Shown here: positions 19,433-29,739 of the stretch, one piece after another
Position numbering within the stretch: position 1 is the first letter of the stretch
How the letters are laid out: every line of letters begins with the position of its first letter
NCBI RefSeq assembly: GCF_001714725.1
Contig: NZ_CP016447.1
Coordinates: 4,273,501-4,337,500 of the forward strand
Reading direction: 5' to 3'
DNA length: 64,000 bases
From: Acidovorax sp. RAC01
GTDB lineage: Bacteria > Pseudomonadota > Gammaproteobacteria > Burkholderiales > Burkholderiaceae_C
Program-made: the position numbers and the translations under genes
The notes under the pieces: generated by a model
Told to the model about the DNA's origin: nothing
Seen by the model: only the letters and a program-made list of their open reading frames with translations
The model's database searches: none

Positions 19433-22381
19433 ATGTCCCTGGTCACCCTCATCCTCCTTCCCTTCATTGGCAGCCTGCTGGCAGCGGTGCTACCCGCCAA
19501 CGCGCGCAACACCGAGTCGACGCTGGCAGGGCTGATCGCGGTGTTCTGCACCATCCAGACGGCCCTGTACTTTCCGGACATCGTGGACGGCGGCGTGCTG
19601 CGGGCAGAGATCGCCTGGATACCCGCACTGGGCCTGAACTTTGTGCTGCGCATGGACGGCTTTGCCTGGATGTTCTGCATGCTGGTGCTGGGCGTGGGCA
19701 GCCTGGTGGTGCTGTATGCGCGCTACTACATGTCGGCGGCCGACCCGGTGCCGCGGTTTTTTGCGTTCTTCCTGGCGTTCATGGGCGCCATGGTGGGCGT
19801 GGTGCTCTCGGGCAACATCATCCAGATCGCGTTTTTCTGGGAGCTGACCAGCCTCTTTTCCTTCCTGTTGATCGGCTACTGGCACCACCGCAAGGACGCC
19901 CGGCGCGGCGCGCGCATGGCGCTTACCGTGACCGGCACGGGTGGCCTGTGCATGCTGGCGGGGATGCTGGTGCTGGGCCACATCGTGGGAAGCTACGACC
20001 TTGACCAGGTGCTGGCCGCAGGCGATCTGATCAAGGCGCACCCGCTGTACCTGACGACGCTGGTGCTGATCCTGCTGGGTGCGCTGACCAAGAGCGCGCA
20101 GTTCCCGTTCCACTTCTGGCTGCCGCACGCCATGGCCGCGCCCACGCCGGTGTCGGCGTACCTGCACTCGGCCACCATGGTCAAGGCGGGCGTCTTTTTG
20201 CTGGCACGCATGTGGCCTGCGCTGGCAGGCACCGAGCAATGGTTCTGGCTGGTGGGTGGTGCCGGGCTGTGCACGCTGCTGTTGGGCGGGTACGCGGCCA
20301 TGTTCCAGAACGACCTCAAGGGGCTGCTCGCGTACTCGACCATCTCGCACCTGGGGCTCATCACGCTGCTGCTGGGGCTTAACAGCCCGCTGGCCGCTGT
20401 GGCCGCTGTGTTTCACATCATGAACCACGCCACCTTCAAGGCGTCGCTGTTCATGGCGGTGGGCATCGTCGACCATGAAACCGGTACGCGCGACATCCGC
20501 CGCCTGTCGGGGCTGCGGCGCATGATGCCCATCACCTCCACGCTGGCCATGGTGGCCAGTGCGGCCATGGCGGGCGTACCGCTGCTCAACGGGTTTCTGT
20601 CCAAGGAAATGTTCTTTGCCGAAACCGTGTACGTGAACACCACGCCCATGCTCGAATGGCTGCTGCCCGTGGCAGCCACAGTGGCGGGCATGTTCAGCGT
20701 GGCGTATTCGCTGCGGTTCACCGTGGATGTGTTCTGGGGCCCGCGGGCCGACGACCTGCCCCGCACACCGCACGAACCGCCGCACTGGATGCGCGTGCCG
20801 GTCGAACTGCTGGTGCTGGCCTGCCTGGTGGTGGGCACGTTGCCGGCGTGGTCGGTGGGTGCGTACCTGGCTGCGGCCGCACGTCCGGTGGTGGGGGGCG
20901 CCCTGCCCGAGTACAGCCTGGCCGTGTGGCACGGGTTCAACACCCCGTTCGTGATGAGCCTGGTGGCGCTGGCGGGGGGCGTGCTGCTGTATACCGTGCT
21001 GCGCAGGCAGCGGGCCCGCGGCCACCTGTTGGTACCGCCCGCCATGCACCGTATCGACGGCCAGCGCCTGTTTGAAGGCGCGCTGGCGCTGGTGAGCCTG
21101 CTGGGGCGCAATGCCCGCCGCCTGATGGGCACCTGCCGGCTGCAATGGCAGATGCTGTGGCTGGTGGGCGCAGCCCTGCTGGCAGCCACGGTGCCGCTGT
21201 GGGTGCGGGGCTTGCAGATTGGCGAGCGCGCGCCCCTTCCCGTGGCACCGGCGTTTGCCGTCATGTGGGTCGTGGGCGCCATTTGCGCCGTGGCGGCGGC
21301 GTGGCAGGCCAAGTACCACCGGCTGGCCGCGCTCACACTGCTGGGTGGCACGGGCCTGTGCATGTGCCTGACTTTTCTGTGGTTTTCGGCACCCGATCTG
21401 GCGCTCACGCAGATCGTGGTCGAGGTGGTCACCACCATCCTCATCCTGCTGGGCTTGCGATGGCTCCCACGGCGAGACGAGAGCCTGAAGGTGCCCACGC
21501 TGGACGAAGCGCGCCGCACCCTGCTGCGCCGCTGGCGCGACCTGGCCCTGGCGCTGGCGGCTGGTGGCGGCATGGCCTGGCTGTCGTTTGCCATGATGAG
21601 CCGGCCGTTTCCGGACAGCACCTCCACGTTCTTCCTCGAACGCGCGCTGGTCGAGGGCGGCGGCACCAACGTGGTCAACGTCATGCTGGTGGATTTCCGC
21701 GGGTTCGACACCTTTGGCGAGATCGTGGTGCTGGGCATCGTGGCGCTCACCGTGTACGCACTGCTGCGGCGATTCAGGCCCGCGCGCGAGGTGATGGACC
21801 TGCCACCCCAGCAGCGCGCCGTGCCGGCGGATGTGGACACCGACCTGAGCAACCCGCGCCAGACCACCGACACCGCCATCGGCTACCTGATGGTGCCTGC
21901 CGTGCTGGTGCGGCTGATGCTGCCCTTTGCCACGCTGGTGGCCGTGTACCTGTTCATGCGCGGGCACAACGAGCCCGGTGGCGGCTTTGTGGCCGGGCTG
22001 GTGTTCTCGGTGGCGCTGCTGCTGCAGTACATCGTGTCGGGCACCTCGTGGGTCGAGGCGCACATGCCGCTGTACCCGCGCCGCTGGATCGGCCTGGGCC
22101 TGCTGATTGCGCTGGCCACCGGGTTGGGCGCCCTGTTCTGGGGCTACCCGTTTCTGACCAGCCACACGGCGCACCTGACACTGCCCGTGGTGGGCGAGAT
22201 CCATGTGGCCAGCGCCCTGTTCTTCGACATTGGCGTGTTCACCCTGGTGGTGGGCTCCACCATGCTCATCCTCACCGGCATTGCCCACCAGTCGGTGCGC
22301 AGCCACCGCTACAACAACGCGCGCGCGGCCGAAGAGGTGCAACCCGCCGTCGCCACCGAAGGAGAAGGCCCATGGAACTGA
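19433..22381 (+). CDS. mrpA: Mrp/Pha-type cation:proton antiporter subunit A-B fusion
   Basis: 982 residues, more than 20 membrane segments. The N-terminal two-thirds resembles NuoL, with conserved proton-channel blocks such as KSAQFPFHFWLPHAMAAPTP, SAYLHSATMVKAG and HIMNHATFKASLFM. A central MrpA-specific segment follows (LALTQIVVEVVTTILILLGLRW). The C-terminal ~150 residues are an MnhB domain (MRGHNEPGGGFVAGLVFSVA). A+B fusion is usual in Proteobacteria. It is the main translocating subunit of a multi-subunit Na+/K+:H+ antiporter. First gene of the operon; its end overlaps subunit C. Confidence 0.95.
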   Translation: MSLVTLILLPFIGSLLAAVLPANARNTESTLAGLIAVFCTIQTALYFPDIVDGGVLRAEIAWIPALGLNFVLRMDGFAWMFCMLVLGVGSLVVLYARYYMSAADPVPRFFAFFLAFMGAMVGVVLSGNIIQIAFFWELTSLFSFLLIGYWHHRKDARRGARMALTVTGTGGLCMLAGMLVLGHIVGSYDLDQVLAAGDLIKAHPLYLTTLVLILLGALTKSAQFPFHFWLPHAMAAPTPVSAYLHSATMVKAGVFLLARMWPALAGTEQWFWLVGGAGLCTLLLGGYAAMFQNDLKGLLAYSTISHLGLITLLLGLNSPLAAVAAVFHIMNHATFKASLFMAVGIVDHETGTRDIRRLSGLRRMMPITSTLAMVASAAMAGVPLLNGFLSKEMFFAETVYVNTTPMLEWLLPVAATVAGMFSVAYSLRFTVDVFWGPRADDLPRTPHEPPHWMRVPVELLVLACLVVGTLPAWSVGAYLAAAARPVVGGALPEYSLAVWHGFNTPFVMSLVALAGGVLLYTVLRRQRARGHLLVPPAMHRIDGQRLFEGALALVSLLGRNARRLMGTCRLQWQMLWLVGAALLAATVPLWVRGLQIGERAPLPVAPAFAVMWVVGAICAVAAAWQAKYHRLAALTLLGGTGLCMCLTFLWFSAPDLALTQIVVEVVTTILILLGLRWLPRRDESLKVPTLDEARRTLLRRWRDLALALAAGGGMAWLSFAMMSRPFPDSTSTFFLERALVEGGGTNVVNVMLVDFRGFDTFGEIVVLGIVALTVYALLRRFRPAREVMDLPPQQRAVPADVDTDLSNPRQTTDTAIGYLMVPAVLVRLMLPFATLVAVYLFMRGHNEPGGGFVAGLVFSVALLLQYIVSGTSWVEAHMPLYPRRWIGLGLLIALATGLGALFWGYPFLTSHTAHLTLPVVGEIHVASALFFDIGVFTLVVGSTMLILTGIAHQSVRSHRYNNARAAEEVQPAVATEGEGPWN

Positions 22382-22737
22382 TACTGGCCCTGGCCATCGG
22401 GGTGCTGACCGGCTCAGGCGTGTGGCTGCTGCTGCGCCCCCGCACCTTCCAGGTGATCATGGGGCTGTCGCTGCTGTCGTACGCGGTCAACCTTTTCATC
22501 TTCAGCATGGGACGGCTGGGCCTGGCGATCGACAAGGAGCCCGTACTGCAGCCGGGCATCCCGCAGGACCTGGCCCACTACGCCGACCCCATGCCCCAGG
22601 CGCTCACGCTCACGGCCATCGTGATCGGGTTTGCAATGACGGCTCTGTTCCTGGTGGTGCTGCTGGCTTCGCGTGGCATGTCGGGCACCGACCATGTGGA
22701 CGGAGCGCGGTCCAAAGACACGCAGGAGATGCCTTGA
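22372..22737 (+). CDS. mrpC: Mrp/Pha antiporter subunit C
   Basis: 121 residues, NuoK-like with three membrane helices. The start MELILALAIGVLTGSGVWLLLRP overlaps the end of subunit A by ten bases. The segment MPQALTLTAIVIGFAMTALFLVVLL is the conserved C-subunit block. Required for assembly of the antiporter membrane complex. A 157-base non-coding insertion then separates it from subunit D. Confidence 0.94.
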   Translation: MELILALAIGVLTGSGVWLLLRPRTFQVIMGLSLLSYAVNLFIFSMGRLGLAIDKEPVLQPGIPQDLAHYADPMPQALTLTAIVIGFAMTALFLVVLLASRGMSGTDHVDGARSKDTQEMP

Positions 22738-22894
22738 CGAGAGAACATCCCCCTGTGGCGCTTTGCGCCTTCCCCCCGCTCTCGCAGCGCTGCGCGCTTC
22801 TGGCGGCGGGAAGCAGCTCGCGTTGCGAGGCCGCCCTTGCCGGGCTGCGCTCGCCAGATCGTGCCCGTTGCATGGGCCGCGCGAGGCAATGGCC
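22738..22894. repeat. Intra-operon GC-rich palindromic repeat between mrpC and mrpD
   Basis: 157 bases without a gene, in an operon whose other junctions overlap or are a few bases apart. It contains GGCGCTTTGCGCC, CCGCTCTCGCAGCGCTGCGC and GGCGGCGGGAAGC blocks. These resemble a family of imperfect hairpin-rich intergenic repeats common in Burkholderiales genomes (recalled). It ends just before the GAGG ribosome site of mrpD. Confidence 0.5.
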
Positions 22895-24604
22895 ATGACA
22901 ACCACGGCATACCTTCTGGAGCGGCTGATGCCGCACCTCATCCTGGCGCCCATTGCGCTGCCGCTGGTCACGGCCGGGCTGATGCTGCTGCTGCGCGAGG
23001 AGCGCCAGCGCACCAAGGTGGCGATGAACATCGCCTCGACGCTGCTGGGGCTGGTGGTCGCGGTGCTGCTGCTGGTGCAGGCCAAGCAGCCGGGCGGGCA
23101 GGCCAGCATGGGCGTGTACCTGCCGGGCAACTGGCCCGCACCGTTTGGCATCGTGCTGGCCATCGACCGGCTTTCGGCCATGATGCTGGTGCTGACCAGC
23201 ACGGTGGCGCTGGCCAGCGTGCTGTTTGCCGTGGCGCGCTGGCACCGGGCGGGCGTGCATTTTCATCCGCTGTTCCAGTTCCAGCTGATGGGGCTGGCCG
23301 GGGCCTTCCTCACGGCCGACCTGTTCAACCTGTTCGTGTTTTTCGAGATCATGCTGGCCGCCTCTTACGGGCTGCTGCTGCATGGCTCGGGGCGGCCACG
23401 GGTGTCGGCCGGGCTGCACTACATTGCCATCAACCTGGCAGCGTCGTCGCTGTTCCTGATCGGCGTGTCGATGCTCTACGGCATCACCGGCACGCTGAAC
23501 ATGGCCGACCTGGCGCAGAGCATTGCCGGCGTGGCCCCGGCCGACCGGGGGCTGCTGCACACCGCGGCCGCCATCCTGGCGCTGGCGTTTCTCATCAAGG
23601 CGGCCGTGTGGCCGCTGAACTTCTGGCTGGTGCCTGCCTACAGCGCCGCCACGGCCCCGGTGGGCGCGCTGTTTGCGCTGATGACCAAGGTGGGCGTGTA
23701 CAGCGTGCTGCGCCTGTGGACGCTGCTGTTCGGTGCCGAGGCAGGCGAATCGGCGCTGTTCGGCAGCCACTGGCTGGTGGGCGGCGGCATGGTGACGCTG
23801 GTGTTTGGCGCCGTCGGCATGCTGGCATCGCAGCGGCTGGGCCACCTGGCAGGGTATGCCGCCATCCTGTCGTCGGGCACGCTGCTGGCGGCCCTGGGTT
23901 TTGGACACAGCGGGCTCACGGCCGGGCTGCTGTACTACCTGCTGGGCTCCACCATGGCCATCAGTGCGCTGTTCCTGCTCAGCGATTTGATTGACCGGTG
24001 GCGCAACGATGGCTCCAACCTGGCCCCCCACGAGCAGACGGACGATGCCCCGTTTCTTTCGGCCGACCTGCAGCCCACCCAGGCCATCAACCTGGACGAC
24101 AAGGAGCAGGCCCTGATCGGCAAGGTGATCCCGGCGGCCACGGCGTTTCTGGGCCTGGCCTTCATGGGCTGCACGCTGGTCATTGCCGGGCTGCCGCCCC
24201 TGCCGGGCTTTGTGGGCAAGTTCGCCATGGTGCACGCGCTGCTCAACCCGCTGGGCCTGGGGGCCGGGCAAGGCCTGCAGCCCGGCCCGGCCGGGTGGAC
24301 GCTGATTGCGCTGCTGGTGGGCTCGGGCCTGCTGGCGCTGCTGGCGCTCACGCGCGTGGGCATCCGCCACTTCTGGGCAGCGCAAGGCCGGTCGGCCCCG
24401 CAGCTGCTGGTGCTGGAGGGGTTGCCCATTGCGCTCTTGCTGACCGCCTGCGGCGTGCTCGTGTGGCAGGCCGGCGCCGTGATGCGCTACACCCAGGCTA
24501 CGGCCGATGCGCTGCACACACCCTCCATCTACGTGCAGTCGGTGATGACGGCGCGCCCCGTGCCCAACCCCAACGCGAAGCCTGACGCCGGAGGCACGCC
24601 ATGA
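22895..24604 (+). CDS. mrpD: Mrp/Pha antiporter subunit D
   Basis: 569 residues from MTTTAYLLERLMPHLILAPIAL. GAGG eight bases upstream favours this ATG over another two codons earlier. NuoN/NuoM-like, about 14 membrane segments. Conserved blocks include GLAGAFLTADLFNLFVFFEIMLAASYGLL and LIKAAVWPLNFWLVPAYSAA, with the channel lysine in LIKAAVWPLNFWL. Partner of subunit A in ion translocation. Its stop overlaps the subunit E start (ATGA). Confidence 0.94.
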   Translation: MTTTAYLLERLMPHLILAPIALPLVTAGLMLLLREERQRTKVAMNIASTLLGLVVAVLLLVQAKQPGGQASMGVYLPGNWPAPFGIVLAIDRLSAMMLVLTSTVALASVLFAVARWHRAGVHFHPLFQFQLMGLAGAFLTADLFNLFVFFEIMLAASYGLLLHGSGRPRVSAGLHYIAINLAASSLFLIGVSMLYGITGTLNMADLAQSIAGVAPADRGLLHTAAAILALAFLIKAAVWPLNFWLVPAYSAATAPVGALFALMTKVGVYSVLRLWTLLFGAEAGESALFGSHWLVGGGMVTLVFGAVGMLASQRLGHLAGYAAILSSGTLLAALGFGHSGLTAGLLYYLLGSTMAISALFLLSDLIDRWRNDGSNLAPHEQTDDAPFLSADLQPTQAINLDDKEQALIGKVIPAATAFLGLAFMGCTLVIAGLPPLPGFVGKFAMVHALLNPLGLGAGQGLQPGPAGWTLIALLVGSGLLALLALTRVGIRHFWAAQGRSAPQLLVLEGLPIALLLTACGVLVWQAGAVMRYTQATADALHTPSIYVQSVMTARPVPNPNAKPDAGGTP

Positions 24605-25170
24605 GCGCACCGCGCAAAGCCCCCGCCCCGCGCCGCAGCCTGCTGCGCCGGCTGGTGCCGGGCCCGCTCCTGTCGCTGGCCCTGCTGGGCCTGTGGCTGC
24701 TGCTCAACCGCAGCCTGAGCGCCGGGCACATCGTGCTGGGCAGCGTGCTGGCGCTGGCCGTGCCGCTGGTCACGGCCGGGCTGCGGCCGCTGCCGGTGCG
24801 CATCCGCAAGCCGGGGATCGCGCTGCGCCTGTGCCTCACGGTGATGGCGGACACGGTGCAGTCCAACCTGGCGGTAGCGCGCCTGCTGCTCATGCCCGGC
24901 CGCCGCCGGCATCCTCCGGGCTTCGTCCACATTCCGCTGGACATGCGCGACCCCAACGCCCTGGCCGTACTGGCCATGATCGTCTGCATCACCCCCGGCA
25001 CTGCCTGGGCAGAGCTGTCACTGGACCGCAGCATGCTCTTGCTGCATGCGCTGGAGGTGGACGACCCCGAAGCCATGGCGGCCGACATCAAGCGCCGCTA
25101 CGAGGCGCCGCTGATGGAAATCTTTGAATCGGCTGCGGCCCACGCCGTGATACCTGATCCGGAGGACTGA
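24601..25170 (+). CDS. mrpE: Mrp/Pha antiporter subunit E
   Basis: 189 residues. A short basic N-terminus, two or three membrane segments (LLSLALLGLWLLLNRSLS and HIVLGSVLALAVPLV), then a cytoplasmic domain with the family block MIVCITPGTAWAELSLDRSMLLLHALE. Start overlaps the stop of subunit D. Needed for stability of the complex; no direct transport role is known. Confidence 0.92.
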   Translation: MSAPRKAPAPRRSLLRRLVPGPLLSLALLGLWLLLNRSLSAGHIVLGSVLALAVPLVTAGLRPLPVRIRKPGIALRLCLTVMADTVQSNLAVARLLLMPGRRRHPPGFVHIPLDMRDPNALAVLAMIVCITPGTAWAELSLDRSMLLLHALEVDDPEAMAADIKRRYEAPLMEIFESAAAHAVIPDPED

Positions 25171-25173
25171 ACC

Positions 25174-25452
25174 ATGACCCCGATCCTCGACTGGGCCCTG
25201 CCCACTGCCCTCTTTCTGCTGGCCCTGGCCATGGCCTGTGCGCTGGTGCGGGTGCTGCGCGGCCCCACCGCGCAAGACCGGGTGCTGGCGCTCGACTGCA
25301 TGTACCTGTGCGGCATGCTCGTCATGCTGGTGCTGGGGCTGCTGTATGGCAGCAAAAACTACTTCGAGGCGGCGCTGCTGCTGGCCCTGTTCAGCTTTGT
25401 GGGCTCCATGGCCATGGCCAAGTTTTTGCTGCGTGGCGAGGTGATCGAATGA
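25174..25452 (+). CDS. mrpF: Mrp/Pha antiporter subunit F
   Basis: 92 residues with three membrane helices. The conserved block VRVLRGPTAQDRVLALDCMYL is diagnostic for MnhF/MrpF. Four bases after subunit E, and its stop overlaps the subunit G start. Confidence 0.93.
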   Translation: MTPILDWALPTALFLLALAMACALVRVLRGPTAQDRVLALDCMYLCGMLVMLVLGLLYGSKNYFEAALLLALFSFVGSMAMAKFLLRGEVIE

Positions 25453-25820
25453 CCCCCGTGCTGCCACTGTGGCTGGAGATCATCGTGGCCGCACTGGTGC
25501 TGGGTGGTGCGCTCCTGGCACTGCTGGGCGCTGTGGGGCTGTTGCGCCTGCGTACCTTTTTCGAGCGGGTGCACGCGCCCTCGGTCATTGCCACGCTGGG
25601 ATGCTGGCTGATCGTGCACGCCACGGTGCTGTACTTTTCGGTGGCAGACCAAAGCCTGGCGCTGCACGCCCTGCTGATCGCCGTGTTCGTGGCCATCACG
25701 GTGCCGGTGATGTCGATCTTTTTGATGCGGGCAGGGCTGTTTCGCGCCCGCCTGGCTGGCGAGGCGGTGCCGCCCAGCCTGAGCCAGCCACGCAGCGGCC
25801 CCACCGCCAAAGACTCCTGA
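25449..25820 (+). CDS. mrpG: Mrp/Pha antiporter subunit G
   Basis: 123 residues with three membrane helices. The segment LLGAVGLLRLRTFFERVHAPSVIATLG is the MnhG signature. Last gene of the complete A/B-C-D-E-F-G operon. The short Ser/Pro-rich tail is unremarkable. A dispersed repeat follows immediately. Confidence 0.93.
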   Translation: MTPVLPLWLEIIVAALVLGGALLALLGAVGLLRLRTFFERVHAPSVIATLGCWLIVHATVLYFSVADQSLALHALLIAVFVAITVPVMSIFLMRAGLFRARLAGEAVPPSLSQPRSGPTAKDS

Positions 25821-25880
25821 TTTGATAGCAACAGGTGCATATAAATCAAGCGCTAGCGGCCAATTTGGCATAGATTTCGC
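25818..25880. repeat. Dispersed TTTGATAGC...AAGCGCTAGCGGCC repeat, copy 3 (best preserved)
   Basis: Starts at the mrpG stop with TTTGATAGCAACAGGTGCAT and continues with TCAAGCGCTAGCGGCCAATT. All blocks of the family are present, so it is the best reference copy. It lies between mrpG and the convergent second oxoprolinase gene. Confidence 0.6.
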
Positions 25881-25942
25881 CTAAAATGACCCACAGGCGG
25901 CCTTGCGGGCTCTCGCCCACGGGCAGGTGCCGCAGCGGTAGC

Positions 25943-25966
25943 GGCCCGGGGAGCAGCACCCGGGCC
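25943..25966. terminator. Hairpin between convergent mrpG and oxoprolinase 2
   Basis: GGCCCGGG, loop GAGCAGCA, CCCGGGCC: an eight-bp all-GC stem with no T-run. Because the flanking genes converge it may act in both directions as a weak terminator. Confidence 0.45.
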
Positions 25967-25996
25967 TGACCGGCCCCCGCTCAGACGGCACCTTGA

Positions 25997-28900
25997 CTAC
26001 CGCGAAGGTGCTCCGAACCCTCCGCCTCCGGGCGTGTGGATTTCAAACACATCGCCCGGCTGCATCTCGGCCTGGCCGATGTGGTCCAGCAGCTCCACGC
26101 GGCCGTCGCTGCGCACCACCTTGTTGATGCCCACGGCACCCGGCTGGCCGCCCGCCATGCCGAATGCGCCATGGTGGCGGCCGTTCGACAGAATGCTGGC
26201 CGTCATCGGCTCCAGAAAGCGCACGCGCCGGATACCGCCGTCGCCGCCTTTGTACTGCCCCGCACCGCCCGAGCCCTTGCGGATCTCGTAGCCCTCCAGC
26301 CGCACCGGAAAGCGGAACTCCAGCACCTCGGGGTCCGTCAGGCGCGAGTTGGTCATGTGGCATTGCACGACGTTGGTGCCTGCAAAACCGCCAGTGAGCT
26401 GCCCGTTGGCATCCCACACGCCGCCCGCGCCGCTGCCGCCCGAGATGGTCTCGTAGTACTGGTAGCGCGTGCTGCCAAAGGTGAAGTTGTTCATGGTGCA
26501 CTGCCCCGCCGCCATCAGGCCCAAGGCGCCATACAGCGCGTTGGTGATGCAGGTGGACGTTTCCACATTACCCGCCACCACCGAGGCCGGTGGGTTGGGG
26601 TTGAGCATGCTGCCGGGCGGGATGATGACGTTGAGCGGCTTAAGGCACCCCGCATTCAGCGGAATGTCGTCATCCACCAGCGTGCGGAACACATACAGCA
26701 CCGCCGCCATGCACACCGCCGTGGGCGCGTTGAAGTTGTTCGTCTGCTGCGCGCTGGTGCCGGTGAAGTCGATGGTGGCGCTGCGGCTGGCGGCATCCAC
26801 CTTCACGGCCACGCTGATCTGCGCACCGTTGTCCAGAGGCAGCGTGAACGCACCTTCCTTGAGCCGTGTGATGACACGGCGCACGGACTCTTCTGCGTTG
26901 TCCTGCACGTGGCGCATGTAGGCTTGAACCACATCGAGACCGAACTCACCCACCATACGGCGCAGCTCCTGCTGGCCCTTCTCGTTGGCGGCGATCTGCG
27001 CGCGCAAGTCGGCCATGTTCTGCTGCGGGTTGCGGGATGGATATTCGCCACTTTCCAGCAGCGCAATCATCTCTGCCTCGCGCAGCACGCCGCGCTCCAC
27101 CAGCTTCACGTTGTTGATCTGCACGCCCTCTTCTTCGATGCGCGTGGAGAACGGCGGCATGGAGCCCGGCGTGGTACCGCCCACGTCGGCGTGGTGGCCC
27201 CGGCTGCCCACGTAGAACGTGGGCGTGGCTTCATCGGCGATGTAGACCGGCGTGATGACCGTGATGTCCGGCAAATGCGTGCCGCCATGGTACGGGTCGT
27301 TGAGCACGAACACATCGCCGGGCTGCATCTTGCCGGCGTTCTCGCGGATCACCGTCTTGATGCTCTCGCCCATCGAGCCCAGGTGCACCGGCATGTGCGG
27401 TGCGTTGGCGATGAGGTTGCCTGCGGTGTCAAACAGCGCACAGCTGAAGTCCAGCCGCTCCTTGATGTTGACCGAGTACGCCGTGTTCTGCAGCTGCAGC
27501 CCCATCTGCTCGGCAATGTTCATGAACAGGTTGTTGAACACTTCGAGCAGCACCGGGTCCACCGTGGTGCCCACGGCGTGTTGCACGGCACGGGCCACGC
27601 GGCGGTTGAGCAGCAGGTGGTCCAGGTCGGTCAGCTCGGCCTCCCAGCCGGGCTCCACGATGGTGGTGGCATTCTTCTCGGCAATGATGGCCGGGCCGGG
27701 GATCACATCGCCGGGGCGCAGGTCCTCGCGCACCACCAGCGCCGCGTCGTGCCACGTGGGCACACCGTCCACGCCCCCGGTGTACATGCGCACGGTGCTG
27801 CGGCGCGGCACCTCGCGCGCGGGCTGCAGCGTGTGGCGTGGCTCCACGGGCGCGTCGCCGGGCACCACGGCCTCGACGGATACGGCCTCCACCACCAGGC
27901 CCTTGCCCTGCATGAGGAACGCAAAACGCTGGCGGTAAGCGTTCTTGAACGCGGCGGTGATCCCGGCCAGCGACCCAAACGGAACAATGAGCGCCGAGTC
28001 GCTGCCCTCGTAGCGCACATGCACGCGGCGGTGCACCACGGCCGTGCCGCTGCCCGACTGCTGGCGCTCCAGCTCGGTGCGTGCGGTGGTGGCCAGCTGC
28101 TCCAGCGTGGCTTCGATACCCGCCAGCGCCTCGGGCACCAGCTTCGTTTCCACGGCCTGTTCGCGGATCACGTTCTGATCCGCCAGGCCCATGCCGTAGG
28201 CGCTGAGCACCCCCGCCAGCGGGTGCACAAACACGCGCGTCATGCCCAAAGCATCGGCCACCAAACACGCATGCTGGCCGCCCGCGCCGCCAAAACACTG
28301 CAGCGTGTAACGCGTCACGTCGTAGCCGCGCGCCACGCTGATCTTCTTGATCGCATTGGCCATCTGCTGCACGGCGATCTGGATAAAGCCGTGGGCCACG
28401 TCCTCGGCGCTGCGCCCGGTTTGGGTAGCGAGATCGCCAAACTTCTGCGCCACCGCGTCACCGTCCAACGCCTCGTTGGCCGCATGGCCAAACACCTGGG
28501 GGAAATGCGCGGGCTGGATCTTGCCCACCATCACGTTCGCATCCGTCACGGCCAGCGGGCCGCCGCGGCGGTAGCTGGCGGGGCCAGGGTTGGCGCCCGC
28601 GCTTTCGGGGCCTACGCGGAAGCGCGCGCCATCAAAGCCGAGGATGGAGCCACCACCCGCAGCCACGGTGTGAATGCTCATCATCGGCGCGCGCATGCGC
28701 ACGCCCGCCACCTGGGTCTCGAACTCGCGCTCGAACTCGCCTGCGTAGTGGCTCACATCGGTGCTGGTGCCGCCCATGTCAAAGCCGATGACCTTATCGT
28801 GCCCCGCCAGACCGGCAGTGCGCGCCATGCCGACGATGCCACCCGCGGGGCCGGACAAGATCGCGTCCTTTCCCTGGAACACCTGGGCATCGGTCAGGCC

Positions 28901-29641
28901 GCCCGACGACTGCATGAAGAACAGCTTCACGCCCGGCATCTCGCTCGCCACCTGGTCCACATAGCGGCGCAGGATGGGCGACAGGTACGCATCCACCACC
29001 GTGGTGTCGCCCCGGCTCACCAGCTTCATCATGGGGCTGGTGGCGTGCGATGCGCTCACCTGGGTAAAGCCAATCTGCCGCGCAATGCGGGCGGCGGCTT
29101 CTTCGTGTGCGGTGTAGCGGTAGCCGTGCATGAACACAATGGCCGCACTGCGCAGGCCCGCGTCGTAGGCGGCCCACAGGCGTTCCTTCAGGTGTTCTTC
29201 GTCCAGCGGCTCGATCACGTCGCCGTGGGCGCCCACCCGCTCCTGCGCCTCGACCACGCGCTCGTACAGCAGCTCGGGCAGCACGATGTGGCGGTCAAAC
29301 AGGCGCGGGCGGTTCTGGTACGCAATGCGCAGCGCATCCCTGAAGCCCTTGGTGGTGATGAGCAGCGTGGGCTCGCCCTTGCGCTCCAGCAGCGCATTGG
29401 TGGCCACGGTGGTGCCCATCTTCACGCACTCCACCAGCGCAGGCGTCACCGGCTCGCCGGGCTTGAGGCCCAGCAGGTGGCGGATGCCCGCCACAGCGGC
29501 GTCCTTGTACTGCTCGGGGTTCTCCGACAGCAGCTTGTGCGTGACCAGGCTGCCGTCCGTGCGTTTGCCCACCACGTCGGTGAAGGTGCCTCCACGGTCA
29601 ATCCAGAACTGCCAGCGCAGTGCATTGGGCTCAGTCATCAT
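25997..29641 (-). CDS. ATP-dependent 5-oxoprolinase, HyuA-HyuB fusion (copy 2)
   Basis: 1214 residues from [23 protein letters not shown] purine-rich AAAGAGC precedes it; the frame extends ten codons further into an intergenic repeat and that start is unlikely. Same domain order as copy 1: hydantoinase N, A ([11 protein letters not shown]) and B (from about residue 694). By eye most residues match copy 1, including long stretches such as [19 protein letters not shown]. Predicted reaction: 5-oxoproline + ATP + water to glutamate. Paired with a MarR-type regulator on the same strand and a divergent TRAP operon, repeating the oxoprolinase-plus-TRAP logic of operon 1 with different regulation. 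Confidence 0.88.
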   Translation of the reverse strand: MMTEPNALRWQFWIDRGGTFTDVVGKRTDGSLVTHKLLSENPEQYKDAAVAGIRHLLGLKPGEPVTPALVECVKMGTTVATNALLERKGEPTLLITTKGFRDALRIAYQNRPRLFDRHIVLPELLYERVVEAQERVGAHGDVIEPLDEEHLKERLWAAYDAGLRSAAIVFMHGYRYTAHEEAAARIARQIGFTQVSASHATSPMMKLVSRGDTTVVDAYLSPILRRYVDQVASEMPGVKLFFMQSSGGLTDAQVFQGKDAILSGPAGGIVGMARTAGLAGHDKVIGFDMGGTSTDVSHYAGEFEREFETQVAGVRMRAPMMSIHTVAAGGGSILGFDGARFRVGPESAGANPGPASYRRGGPLAVTDANVMVGKIQPAHFPQVFGHAANEALDGDAVAQKFGDLATQTGRSAEDVAHGFIQIAVQQMANAIKKISVARGYDVTRYTLQCFGGAGGQHACLVADALGMTRVFVHPLAGVLSAYGMGLADQNVIREQAVETKLVPEALAGIEATLEQLATTARTELERQQSGSGTAVVHRRVHVRYEGSDSALIVPFGSLAGITAAFKNAYRQRFAFLMQGKGLVVEAVSVEAVVPGDAPVEPRHTLQPAREVPRRSTVRMYTGGVDGVPTWHDAALVVREDLRPGDVIPGPAIIAEKNATTIVEPGWEAELTDLDHLLLNRRVARAVQHAVGTTVDPVLLEVFNNLFMNIAEQMGLQLQNTAYSVNIKERLDFSCALFDTAGNLIANAPHMPVHLGSMGESIKTVIRENAGKMQPGDVFVLNDPYHGGTHLPDITVITPVYIADEATPTFYVGSRGHHADVGGTTPGSMPPFSTRIEEEGVQINNVKLVERGVLREAEMIALLESGEYPSRNPQQNMADLRAQIAANEKGQQELRRMVGEFGLDVVQAYMRHVQDNAEESVRRVITRLKEGAFTLPLDNGAQISVAVKVDAASRSATIDFTGTSAQQTNNFNAPTAVCMAAVLYVFRTLVDDDIPLNAGCLKPLNVIIPPGSMLNPNPPASVVAGNVETSTCITNALYGALGLMAAGQCTMNNFTFGSTRYQYYETISGGSGAGGVWDANGQLTGGFAGTNVVQCHMTNSRLTDPEVLEFRFPVRLEGYEIRKGSGGAGQYKGGDGGIRRVRFLEPMTASILSNGRHHGAFGMAGGQPGAVGINKVVRSDGRVELLDHIGQAEMQPGDVFEIHTPGGGGFGAPSR

Positions 29642-29644
29642 TTG

Positions 29645-29702
29645 CTCTTTATTTGATAGCATCAGGTGCAATTGGAACGTGCGCTACAGGCTGTTTTGGC
29701 AT
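29645..29702. repeat. Dispersed TTTGATAGC repeat, copy 4
   Basis: TTTGATAGCATCAGGTGCAA followed by GTGCGCTACAGGCTGTTTTGG. The head matches copy 3 over TTTGATAGCA-CAGGTGCA. It lies between oxoprolinase 2 and the MarR gene, just upstream of the oxoprolinase ribosome-binding site. Confidence 0.55.
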
Positions 29703-29739
29703 CAACCTGTGCACAGGAAGGCATGGGGCAGTGCTGCAG

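Noticed and set aside
19490..22342. 950-residue minus-strand open frame opposite mrpA
   Set aside because: Composition is His/Gln/Arg-rich and it mirrors mrpA codons exactly; not a gene.
26036..29656. 1206-residue plus-strand open frame opposite oxoprolinase 2
   Set aside because: Same antisense artefact as in copy 1; no domain visible.
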